A model generated the notes under the pieces. That model had not been told where the DNA came from and did not search any database. It saw only the letters and a list, made by a program, of their open reading frames with translations. DNA of 23,730 nt from contig JADRCO010000993.1 in the NCBI GenBank assembly GCA_021464525.1, positions 1-23,730 on the forward strand. Direction: 5' to 3'. Positions 1 to 10,463 of this stretch are shown here, in pieces; the stretch's first letter is position 1, and every line of letters starts with the position of its first letter. This stretch comes from Rhizophagus sp. LPA8_4_AMF (Eukaryota > Glomeromycota > Glomeromycetes > Glomerales > Glomeraceae). Position numbers and translations under genes: made by a program.

Positions 1-121
1 TACAAATTAAGCGAAAAAGTGGATAAATAAGGAGTGATATGCAGGATCATCATAGCTTCAAGAACACACTATCGCCAACAAATTGTCATGTGCGTACGTG
101 ATATTTTAGCATCACACCCTT

Positions 122-742
122 TTTGGATAAACTGCAGCGATAATACAGCGAGTGGTCATCCCTATTTTATCACAATTTTGACGATCATTTGTCGATCATT
201 TTTAAATCATATCACATAATATAAACGCCGTTATTTAAAGGAATCTACATAATATATGCTCAAACTTACAAACACCTTAATTGGTTTTATTTACTGTGTA
301 ATAAATTTTATCGTTATTGAGTAATAAAGTTTTGTGGAGTTCATTATTGAATTATTTCACTAAAATCCCCATTAATAAAAGACCTGCCTTATGAGTCCGA
401 TTACTGTCTTATTTTAGCCATAGTTTGTATATAATATAAGGAATATTTGTACAAAGTTTTAAAATTCGCCGGTGCATATTCATCTTCGCCAACCAATTTA
501 TCACATATGAATACTGTACTGTAACAAAATAAAAAGATTATGCTAATAATTATATAATTCAAAATTTACAATAGAAATTATGTTTAACCTGAATTTCATT
601 GTATTTTGCCATGCTATTTTTTAATAAAAACCATTGGCTTTTGCAAGAAGTTTAAAAATTCGGATCATGTGATCGACAAATGATCGGCAAGGTGATATAA
701 GGATGTCCGATATGCTACAGCGAGTAATGTCGGATTTTATCC
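122..742. repeat. Imperfect terminal inverted repeats of a possible non-autonomous DNA transposon
   Basis: The stretch 122-198 recurs inverted at 669-742. The inner 16 bases GATCATTTGTCGATCA (183-198) match their inverse at 670-685 perfectly. Further out, TCATCCCTATTTTATCAC pairs with a CATCCTTATATCAC version, and GGATAAA lies at both outer ends. The middle block (ACAGCGAGT) appears in the opposite relative orientation, so the match is not a simple foldback. No coding sequence or clear target duplication is visible inside or at the edges. Confidence 0.35.
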
Positions 743-1090
743 GTATATAAGTCATCTTAATTATTATATAGCTTTAACATATTTATTTAAAATAATTTTG
801 ACTGCCAGTAATCCTTTCAAAATAATTATTAACAGATAGTAAAAAAATTAATGAGCCGAAAGCAAAGCTTGATCTAAAAGACCAAAAAATAAAATTTTCT
901 TTATAATATAAAAAAGTCATACCCACGATACTTCACATTTCTCTGTATTAGCATTAAGCCAAGATTTCAACTCGATATGGATTAATCTTTTATTCTAATG
1001 TTCTCATCAATGATCCATGCAAATGTCCTTTAAGGATTAAACTGTATATCAGAAAGGTCGGAATCGAACATATCGATATGGATCGTACTT

Positions 1091-1307
1091 TGTAAAATTT
1101 GAATAACTCGTCATGATCCCGATCCTGTCATCACGTAGCATCGTGATCCTGATCCCGAATATAGGTATCGTTTATGTCGAATTTCACTCACAACAGTGAC
1201 ATAATTCGATATAATCCGACTCACAACGGCCGTATTTATCTTTCACAGAAATGATTTACCTGTAAAATTCGAATAACTCATCATGATCCCGATCCCATTA
1301 TCACGTA
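1091..1307. repeat. Pair of 47-bp direct repeats, GATCC-rich
   Basis: Copies at 1091-1137 and 1261-1307 agree at 42 of 47 positions and share TCATGATCCCGATCC. A third partial copy of the GATCC motif (CGTGATCCTGATCCCGAAT) lies just after the first. The 120 bases between contain two related blocks ending CACTCACAAC and GACTCACAAC. The local GC content is above the surroundings. Function unknown. Confidence 0.5.
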
Positions 1308-3404
1308 TGAGGTGCTAGAAGATCAAATAGAATTCTTTTTTATTATATCAGGATTATAATCAGGAAGACGCACATAAGAAAGAAACAAATTAGAATTAAT
1401 TCCAGCGCCTCTCACGCATTAAAATTACTAAGAGTACAAATTACAGAAATATACTAGAATTATCCCTAGAGCGGTAACATATTCCTTAGCAACACGGGGT
1501 TCTGGAATACCTATTTCGTCACCTATCTCCTTTGGGTTCATGGTCCATTTACCTTGGTCTGCACGCCCCCCTTCTGCTAAAAAATATGATTTAACTGAAG
1601 AACTTTCGTAATGTTTTATATACATAATATTATGGCAGGTGACAGAAAGAGAAGTTGTCATAAATCTACTTTTAAAAATTTTTGTGGGATGAACAACTAA
1701 TTTTAATTTTGATTAAACATGAGTAAATAATGTGTACTGAATGTATCTAATAAATATACTAATCAATTAATCGATTAATATTTGCAGGAAAGAATAGTTA
1801 TCAATTAAATGTATCATGATTTTGATCGAGCATGCATTTGGATTCTTTAGCCAAGTCTTTAGGTTCGTCGGCTTAGCTACTGAGCCAGAAAGAACTACGG
1901 CAAAAACTCATTATTTGTTATTATAAAAATAAAATTTACAATATTATCAATTAAGATAATATCAAATAAATGATAATTGGCTTGAAAATATTTGAATTTT
2001 ATCAAGCGGATCGAAAATTATTTTATATACAATCACATAAATTTTATTTCATATGAATACGAGCGATTATACACATTATTCGAAAAAAAAAAAATCAATT
2101 GCATATTAAATTAAACAGAACATCAATAATGGACAAAGATACAAATAAAATAGTGTTATTGATAAAAATCAAAATAAAGAACACATCAAATAATGACAAA
2201 AAATACAAGCAATTTACCCATTGACAGGATTTTTTATGACATTTATTTGCCATACAGTATATTTTTTTCGTATCCCACATTATCGTCAAAATCAAATAAA
2301 TGAGTAGTTGGAAAGTAGGCGTTTTGCAGCCATAAAATTTTCCGCTTCTATGATGACATATCACATGATTACTCCTCTCCTGCGAGGAGTTCTCATTTGT
2401 CAATCAGTGAAACTGGACAAGAACTAATTCCCGGTCGATTTTACCCTATGTCATACCTTCATGTATGAACGTCATCACACATTAAGTAACGACATGATAA
2501 GTATATTTTTTGTACGCACAACACGGCCACTGAGTACCCATCAAAAAATGTCATGAAATGGCCGGCATTACAGATTTGGCTAGCATTAAGTGTGGCGCAC
2601 ATGTAACATATAGTAAGTGACGAATAGATTTTTCACTACTGAAAAAATTCTAAGTTCCCAGAATATTTGGTGAAAAACGAAAGTGCATGATGCTGGTGAT
2701 AAAATTATCACGTGATTTTTCGTGACATACGTACGTACGGCTGTTTGATTTTATTAATATTATTTATTTGCCATGTATGTACGAGTGCAACCATACGTAC
2801 GTAGCAAAAGATCACCGTACACTACACACACAAGGGTCACCGTTCATGACATGTTTCCTAATTGCCCAAAATTTTATTAATACGCACAAAAAGTTATATG
2901 GCGCAGTCTATACATATAAGTTATATACATTCCAACCTTCTAACTACAGTATTCAAATGTCATATTCGAAGAGTTTTTAACTATTATTTTGTATAGGTGA
3001 TAGGAATTCACATTTTAGCTTTCCAACTTCGTCTGTATTCTAAGAACTCGACTTCACTCATATCCTTACGTGTACCATCTTTTCCCCAACAATCCTGGTA
3101 ATTATCCAATTGTTAAAATGCTTCATAGATAAGTTTACCACTGTATTAACAAAGTTTTTCCGCCAAATTGTGTTCGAATAGATTTTTAATATACGAAATT
3201 ATTTTATTTTTTGGAATACATGAAAAAATTTGTAACTTATACTTATTTATAAATTTTTATTTTAAGCGAAGAGTTTTACATTATAGTGAGGAAAAAAAAA
3301 TCAGAATTAATTATGGAAGGGGGTGTCTAAATGAGTTATTTATATATCATAGTTTTCGAAATAGTTGGTAAAGAAAATATCTAAAAATTTTACATATTCA
3401 TCAT
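1308..3404. other. No supported gene
   Basis: Short open frames here are isolated and carry no recognisable domain. A minus-strand piece at about 1590-1460 (KWTMNPKEIGDEIGIPEPRV) is protein-like and may be a relic exon. The self-complementary string CATACGTACGTA occurs twice, at 2726 and 2792. Otherwise I see only AT-rich sequence. Confidence 0.4.
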
Positions 3405-3830
3405 TTTCATAAAAAGTGATTTCCGATCTCTAATATACCAGCCAAAGCATCAAATGATGCCATTGGGGCAAAACCAATACATATAAACTAGAGTTTTTAT
3501 GAACTAAATCGTTATGTTGAATGGGCGGAACTAAATATAATTCATTATTAATAAATTTTCTGACATTTAACTACTAAATTTTTCTTGATATAGCAATCTA
3601 GCCTTCTTAGATCATTAAGCATTTCGGTTAGAAACCTTGAATGGGCTGGGAATTCCATTTGGTTTAGTTCTTTCACCACCACGTTTATAGTTTTTATATG
3701 TTGGCAGTTGATTGTTTTCTAATTCCGGAAGTAGAAGGCGGGCTTCCCTTCCTGGACGGTAGATCGTTCTTGGGATGACTCCCATACAAAATTCAAATTT
3801 TTCGTTTACCTCCATTGGCAGAGGTTCGTC
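3405..3830 (-). pseudogene. Coding remnant at the end of the decayed element, unknown family
   Basis: A 66-codon frame at 3815-3615 (with YRPGREARLLLPELENNQLP, then KRGGERTKPNGIP) is followed in other frames by MLNDLRRLDCYIKKNLVVKC (about 3625-3560), NNELYLVPPIQHNDLVH (about 3545-3495) and IGFAPMASFDALAGILEIGN (about 3480-3420). Local GC is higher than in the flanks. At least three frame changes are needed to link them, so the gene is dead. Virion-type structural proteins would be expected at this place in a Polinton-like element, but I see no motif that proves it. Confidence 0.35.
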
Positions 3831-4231
3831 CTTCAGTTCCTTATAGAAAGTTAAAGGCTATGTGAGTTCAGCTTTATTAAATCAGGTGGAACAACAGGAA
3901 CATTAAAAGACTTACCACTTGATCCTCGTTCAGTAAATCCACTATTTGTTCCAGAACCAGCAAAGCTAGTACTATTCTTGAGAGCTTCGCTTTTCTTATA
4001 TTCGTAGTATGCTAGAAATTCAACGGATAAAGTTTAAATTTCGAAACTTTGTAAACGTTCTAAACGATTATGAATACCTAAAATTTCTTCGTCCTCGACA
4101 AAAGGTTCTCTGGCTTCTTGCCACTTTTTTAATGCTTTCAAATTAATATCTTTCCTGAGAAATTCCTTAAATCCAGGCTTTTTTAATAACTCTAGGGCTT
4201 TTTTATGTTCTAAAATTCGCTGTTCATCCAT
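3830..4231 (-). pseudogene. Coding remnant with charged N-terminus and Ser/Gly-rich tail, unknown family
   Basis: A 65-codon frame from 4231 to 4034 (MDEQRILEHKKALELLKKPG onward) is rich in Lys, Glu and Leu and probably helical. After one in-frame TAA at 4034-4036 the same frame continues for about 67 codons as a Ser/Gly/Asn-rich linker (SFAGSGTNSGFTERGSSG). A GTAAGT within the linker and an AAG near 3843 could bound an intron of about 75 bases. Family not recognised. It follows the other relics on the same strand and is likely part of the same decayed element. Confidence 0.4.
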
Positions 4232-4649
4232 ATTTGTAGTTTTTTTATTGCGTTAGAAGTTTAAAAGTTTAATATGAGTCACTTTATATTTATACTGTCT
4301 TGATTAAAATGTAATTATGATACATCCGCAGTGATCACACAAATCAATGTTTTGACTCATCATATATATTATACTATATACGTCATTATCGCATAGTTAT
4401 TTTTATAAAATAAAGTGACAACATGCCATTTAAAATTGACCGAATAATCATGGGTTAGATAAATATTTTGAAGGTATATTAATATTTTATGCAAAGGAAA
4501 AAAAGCTCATTTATATGATGTGATCGCAATAATATTACCATGAATCAGATTATCCGAATTCTGTTAATAGAACGTTTTCGAACTGCTACAACAAAATTTT
4601 TGTATTTAGACTAGGAAACAGTTTTGGAAACCAGTCCGGAGCTTGTTCA

Positions 4650-5181
4650 TTATTACAGAATAAAAAAAAATGTTTTATTGGAAAACTGAATGGAAACCCT
4701 CTGCCTCGTCTTAGTGATTAGGACCAAGCAAACAAGGTTGAAGTCTATTTTTTCTAGCGAAGCTAATAAGTAAAGATTGATTATATTTTTTTTAACTATC
4801 TTCAGCTTTGATCGCATCCTCTCTAGCTTTACTAATCTCATTGTCAACCATAGGCCGTTCTTCTTTGGATAACCGTAATATAATTTGTATAGGTGCTCAA
4901 CACTCTTGAGGAGATACTTTTTATTAGCACACCATTTTTTGTATCTTGCCATTTAATGTTATACACTTCTTCATCCAGAAATAACATCATGGCGGTATTT
5001 CTTACATATTCATCCGGATTCTCTTCTTGTTGTAATCTGTCTACGTAACCGAATATTCTCTTATGAACTTACTGTCCTTCTTATAACATGCACGAAATCC
5101 CTCTTCCATTATTTTAATCCTGGCTTTTTCTATATCCTTCCACGTGATAGTGCTTGCTGAAACTGAACCGTTATCTTCCAT
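4650..5181 (-). pseudogene. Broken coding remnant downstream of the polymerase relic, unknown family
   Basis: A start codon at 5181 opens a 46-codon hydrophilic reading frame (MEDNGSVSASTITWKDIEKA) that stops at 5041-5043. Protein-like sequence continues in a second frame (RLQQEENPDEYVRNTAMM, about 5065-4870) and then in a third (PMVDNEISKAREDAIKAEDS, about 4855-4795) before more stops. The charged, alpha-helical composition and consistent strand suggest one former gene with two frameshifts. I do not recognise the family. It begins about 120 bases after the polymerase relic on the same strand, so it probably belonged to the same element. Confidence 0.45.
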
Positions 5182-5302
5182 GACAATTAAGTAGTTTCTT
5201 GTATACAAGGTACATAATTTTTTATTTTCAAAAAAATACCCTTACCTATTATACAATATGATCATATGTTGAAATAACTTTTCTAATTCGATTATAGACC
5301 CA

Positions 5303-6050
5303 CTAGTATCTCTTTAGGTATATTATCCCATATTTCTCCACAGCTTTTTTATATGCAGATCTTCGACAATGACCAATTGCCATGTCGAAGCTCGGTTATT
5401 TAGTATCCAACGCTTAGAGTCAAGTAGGTGAATGCTTCTTTTTGTTTGCCGGATAATGTATGGAACAAATCGTTTACATCGTAAGAAATTCGCAGTTTGG
5501 GTTAATTTTCAACGTCATCTAAGATACAACGCTCATAAATATCTATAGTTAGTTCTTTATTTATGAGAGATTTCTTAAGTCCTTTAGCCTTTAGTATATT
5601 TTTAAATGTATTTTCTGTTTCAGCTGCGTATGATTTGGAACGATTACCGGCATACCTTATTTCGAGCTTCAGCATTTTCGTCTTCCACTTACCAATGACC
5701 TATTTTTTAGCTCACGTGTACCATCTGGTAATTTATTTAGTAATGGATGATCATCTGAGTAATCACTAAATCGTAGAGTTCTGCATCTTTGATCATATCG
5801 TCATACACATTTTCTGTTTCGATTTCAGTGATAAAAGAATCTATGTCAGTATAATATAATTTTGTTCAATTTCCATATTTGTGCTTAATATGATTGTACC
5901 AGAAATCGTACATGAAGTACTTGCTTAAATCCAGAATTGTAGCTCCAACATAGATAGGCTTGTTGAGAGTAACGTGCGTTTGTCTTTGATGAACTGCAAT
6001 CAAAAGTGCTTTCATGGATCATGAACGTTTTCTTTTCATCAATTATTATT
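5303..6050 (-). pseudogene. Decayed protein-primed family B DNA polymerase (Polinton/Maverick-like), C-terminal part
   Basis: Reading the minus strand in shifting frames gives the C-terminal part of a DNA_pol_B_2-type polymerase. The block at about 5886-5968 contains GATILDLSKYFMYDFWY, typical just before the palm active site. The palm motif C reads YYTDIDSF (about 5830-5856; usual form YxDTDS). The thumb contains KAKGLKKSL (about 5565-5591), and the C-terminus keeps the DSKRWIL and IGHCRRSAYKKAV wording and ends with a stop at 5303-5305. It is broken by an in-frame TGA at 5866-5868 and at least three further frame changes (near 5757, 5680 and within 5390-5480). The exonuclease domain and the palm motifs A and B are absent upstream, so it is truncated as well as mutated. 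Such polymerases occur in Polinton/Maverick elements, related viruses and linear plasmids. The thumb wording favours the Polinton type, but assignment rests on recall. Non-functional. Confidence 0.75.
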
Positions 6051-6877
6051 TACCAACTTTCTAAAATGATTTTTATCATTAAAATCCAACAAATTAATAT
6101 TATTGGTTACATGAAAAAAAATAACAAGAAATTTAATTATAATTAAGAACAATACTCTTATTACAACAATTTAATTAATATCTGTTTCACAAACTCTTTT
6201 CTGATATAATAAATTGGACGAACAAAAACAATTTATTGTGAATTAATAAAAATTTTCTTAATAGTTATCCGAAAATTATGAATAATACAATATTCATCTG
6301 CATTAAACTATTAAGGTATAAAGAATTTCCTCCCCAAAAAATACATTAATTGATAAATTAAGTAATTCATTGTCAAGGCAGAAACTGACTATTATATTCA
6401 TAGGTGTAACGACTTGTCCCTAAACAAAAAAATAGTTTATTGGTAAGATTATTTGTTTCTATCCGAATATATCCGAATTTGTGTAACACATGAACGGATC
6501 GATACTGCATCTAATGTATCTAATGTTAACTTGCATGTATCCACAGATTAAGTCTGTAAAATTCACTACGACCTTATATGTAGATATAAATCGTATAAAT
6601 AAATTTTTAAAATGGAACATCATAAATAATGAATCTCACATTCTTCAATTTAAAGAAACTTGGGAATCAATATACAATTTTTTCGTAAAAAAACAATTCC
6701 CAAAATGATCAACAATTGATTTATACTTTGTGTTACATACTGTACAATATGTCGTCAAATTGTTTATGTTTATTATTTGCATTATTTGCAGTAATAATTA
6801 TAATAAAATTTCGACATACATGAATCATTTTCGCCCACATAAGTAATTTTCATTCTTTATGATCTATTTCTAAAAAA
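6051..6877. other. Intergenic region upstream of the kelch gene
   Basis: AT-rich, between the truncated 5' end of the polymerase relic and the kelch start codon. It must hold the kelch promoter, but no motif stands out. A 72-codon plus-strand frame at 6490-6708 has no recognisable feature and was not accepted. Confidence 0.4.
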
Positions 6878-8466
6878 ATGAATTTTGTTAATTATTATTT
6901 ATTTAATAAAAAAATTTTGCATATTATTCATATTTTAATACTATTAGGAATTTTTGTCATTAAAACAGAATCATTTACTGGAGAACGTTGTGGTCATTCC
7001 TCTGTTCTCATAGGTTCTAAATTGTATTTTTTTGGTGGAATCAAAGTTAATGGATTTCTATCGGATGAAGTATTTTACCTTGATGTCTCTAAAACATTTA
7101 ATATTGAATCACCACCATGGGTTGACCTTACAATACATGCAAAGATGTCATTTGGAAGTGCAATGACTACAATGTCATTAGTCAATATTAATAATGAACC
7201 TATTGCTTATCTTTTTGGTGGAATGATGTACGATCCAATTACAAATGTGAATATATATGTTACAAATGTTCATACGTTTAATCCAAAAACTTCAGAATGG
7301 AATGTTCCAACTATTAATGGTAAAGAACCTTTAAAAAGAAGAAATATACGTAGTGATTGTGATGATAGTGGAAAAATATATATTTTTAGTGGATTTCGTT
7401 CAATTGATTTTTATTTTTATGATGAAATATTAATTTTGGATACGATTAATTCAACGTGGTCTTATGGTTCTACAATCAATATGCCTATTAGACGTGCTGG
7501 CTATAGTGCAACTATGCTAAAAAATGGTGTTATTGTATACATTGGAGGATCAATGACTGAATATCAAATAACAGAAAACATCAATCGTATTCATCTTTAT
7601 GATACTAAACAAGATACTTGGTCATCAATGGTACGAGCGAATTAAATAATCATTTTAGGTTTATCATAATTTTTTTTCAAATCGTTAATTAAATTCTTAT
7701 ATATATATTTTTTTTTAGATTGCAACGAATACTAGTTTTATGGAATCTCGTTTTTTTCATTCGGCTGTATTAGGTAAAAATAATTTACAATTGAATTGAT
7801 TTTCTTTGTATTATATTATTACACTTTGATTATGAATATTTAATTAATTTTGTTTTCTTTTTTTAAGATCCTGATGAAAATATTATAGTTTATGGTGGAA
7901 GAAAATCAAAAGTCGGTTTCGGAAAAGTCGAACCTGCATTAATTATTTTAAATACTCGGAAATCTCCATTTGAGTGGACGGTTCCATTAGTATCCACAAA
8001 TGTTGGTCATATTGTAGCAACAAGTGGACATACGGCAAATTTAGTTGGAAACTATATGATTGTAGCATTTGGTAAATAAAAAAATCTATTTATAATGTTA
8101 TTTTATTGTTTTATTATCAGTTATTAAATAATTAATTTAAAACTAAATATAGGGAACATTACCGAATTATACTCACGTAATAAAATGTATAGTTCAAGAA
8201 TGTATATAATGGATATAAGAAATTATACATGGGTTGAAACATTTGAAGTAATAGAAAACACAAAAAATAAACCGGAAGAATCACCAAATGTACCAAATGA
8301 GAACTTATCAGAAAATATACAACGAATAAAAATTGCGATTGGAGTTATTTCTGGAGTTATAAGTATAATAATTTTAAGTATTATTGGTTTTATAGGTTAT
8401 AAAAAGCGTGAAAATGACGAAAATAGGAATAGGGTCAAACATCTAAAGCATGTTACAAACGAATAG
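6878..8466 (+). CDS. Kelch-repeat type I membrane protein (441 aa, 4 exons)
   Basis: I place exons at 6878-7630, 7719-7773, 7868-8071 and 8153-8466 (1326 nt, 441 aa plus stop). The introns are 88, 94 and 81 nt, all GT-AG, and the frame is kept across each. Residues 11-29 are a hydrophobic signal-peptide-like segment. Six kelch-type blades follow, which is enough for a closed beta-propeller: Gly-Gly doublets at G53-G54, G114-G115, G223-G224 and G279-G280, degenerate S171-G172 and G338-N339, with late tryptophans W81, W141, W194, W248, W306 and W364. Residues 398-419 form one transmembrane helix, followed by a short basic tail (KKRENDENRNR). Predicted topology is an outer propeller, single span and roughly 20-residue cytosolic tail. 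Such proteins are numerous in Rhizophagus. The ligand is unknown, and a galactose-oxidase-like enzyme role is not supported. If intron 1 is not spliced, translation stops after 254 aa. Splice sites are inferred, but blades 5 and 6 span junctions 2 and 3. Confidence 0.88.
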
Positions 8467-10463
8467 TAAAATTAGGAAAATATAAATTACAGGTTCAAAA
8501 CATTAACGTTACTGTACGTTAATTTTATTACTTTCAACTTTCAATCTATTTTTTTTTTATTTTTTTATTTATAATTTAAACTAAAAAGTATTAAAAGTAT
8601 AATATAAAACAGTACCATTAATAATAATCAAAGAGAGAGTTTTTTGTTGTGTACGATTTTTTCTACTTGAGTCATATACAATCAGAAGAATTAGAATCAT
8701 TCTTTTATAAATTAATTTTAATTTACGAGAGTGTGAATATTTATTGATACTTTCAAATGTTTTTTAATTTCTAACGTTTCAAATTCATTAAGTCTAATTA
8801 AATGTTTCCAAAATCTGGTCAAAACTTAATTATAAAAAAATTTATAAGACCGCTTTTAATTAATATGAAATTTTTTTAAGCTTTTTACAGAATTTATTGT
8901 TTGAATTGTTTGAATTACTATATTGAAATTGTAAACTTTGTAATTGTGAAAACGTGCAATCTTGAATAAACTATTTTCGAATAATAATACAATTATTATA
9001 AGTTCCAGTAAATTTTGAGAATTTAACATTAAATGGCAATGAAATTTAATTGAAACCCAAACCAATTTTAATTTGGTCACGGTATTAATAATTGTTATTA
9101 CTAAGCAATTTAAATTTGTAATCTGCTAACGACAATAGCTTTTTGAGTAATAATCTTAGAATACTTTTTGTTATGATTCTGAATAATACCAAGAGTATTA
9201 ATCAAATTATATTTGATGAAATCAGTATATGATCAAGTTGAATGATTAATATTAGTATCTTGAAAACCCATTTCTAGTCCTCTTTTAACTATCTACGCTT
9301 AAAATTGATTTTTAATTTATAATAACTGAAATTATTAGTAAACCGTTTGAGCAAATGACCAAAACTAATTCGCCAATTCTATTATTATTTATCTTTATTA
9401 ATTATAGTTCATTATTTTAAAATAAAAAACTTTTTGCCCAATATCATTTTCGAGTTTATATATAAAATCAAATTAAGCTAGATTTTTTTTTAAATTATTC
9501 AATTTATGTGGTTTCTCCCTTCTTTGAGATCATATTTTTTTCATTACTAAAAGTTAATTCGTATTTTAAATTGTAAATATGAAATATTCACAGAATTTAT
9601 AACCTCAAATTATTAACTTATTTGGCTTTTACTAATCTTTTTTTTGTAGGGATAAAAATATTTAATAAAGCATTCATATCTATCCTTCTTTTTTAATATA
9701 CACAAAATGAAGTTATATATCAATTAATATATAATGAATGATATGTATACTCATTATAACATTAACGTTTACGTAAAATTAATATATATTCTAACATCAT
9801 TAAATATTCTTCCTTTAAATTTGAACATTGTAAATTACTTCAAGATATGTGATCTTTTCGTCAAATCACATTTACAAATGGAAAATGTAATAATTTAATG
9901 TGCTCATCTTAGATTTATATTGGTATCAAATATTCATAGAATTAAACTCAGATTTCCTGCACATTTGTCAATTACTCAATCGTATCATATAACTTTTTAT
10001 TACAATTACAAGATTTAATTCATTATAATTCGTCCAACTGTTAAATTTAAATTGATTGTTTTATTATTCATTCTTTTCGCTCGAGATTCTGTATAATTAA
10101 TGGTTCCAATTTACTTTCTAAAATAAGTATTTAATTTATAACGATATTTTAGCCATTTTTTGGTATATTTATCAATATATTAAATATTCATATATAATAA
10201 ATAATTCAATTTAATAAATTGAACTAAGAAATATTCTTTATTACATACTAATAAATATATCAAAATATATACGTACGAAAAATGTTCTTAATATAAATAA
10301 AAATATAATATGTTACTTTAGTAAATAATTACTCTAAATAAAATCACAAATAAATAATATAAATTCAAGTAAATAGAATAATCTAAAATCCATCTAAAAT
10401 AATAATAAAAAATTAGCATTTGATATTAAATTTGATTTTAAAACTATATTATAACTTTCAAAT
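8467..10463. other. AT-rich spacer between convergent kelch and kinase genes
   Basis: Two kilobases with homopolymer runs and no supported gene, repeat or RNA. It must contain both 3' untranslated regions. No individual polyadenylation signal can be singled out because AATAAA-like strings are frequent by composition. Confidence 0.45.

Noticed and set aside
34..219. 61-codon plus-strand open frame
   Set aside because: Lies largely over the inverted-repeat end at 122-198 and has no protein-like pattern.
1061..1080. tRNA box B-like string (GTTCGATTCC on the minus strand)
   Set aside because: The flanking bases do not pair into a T-arm, and no box A or anticodon arm is present.
1428..1661. 77-codon minus-strand open frame with KWTMNPKEIGDEIG
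   Set aside because: The middle is protein-like, but both ends are not, no domain is recognised, and no partner exon was found. Kept only as a possible relic exon.
2095..2403. 102-codon minus-strand open frame with a hydrophobic tail
   Set aside because: The hydrophobic part reflects AT-rich Ile/Leu/Phe codons, and no family or supporting signal is seen.
4653..4952. 99-codon minus-strand open frame
   Set aside because: It is one frame across a region where the more protein-like reading shifts between the other two frames, so treated as part of the broken relic and not a gene.
5563..5769. 68-codon plus-strand open frame
   Set aside because: It is antisense to the thumb region of the polymerase relic.
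6490..6708. 72-codon plus-strand open frame upstream of the kelch gene
   Set aside because: No domain, no homology recalled, and composition follows the AT bias.
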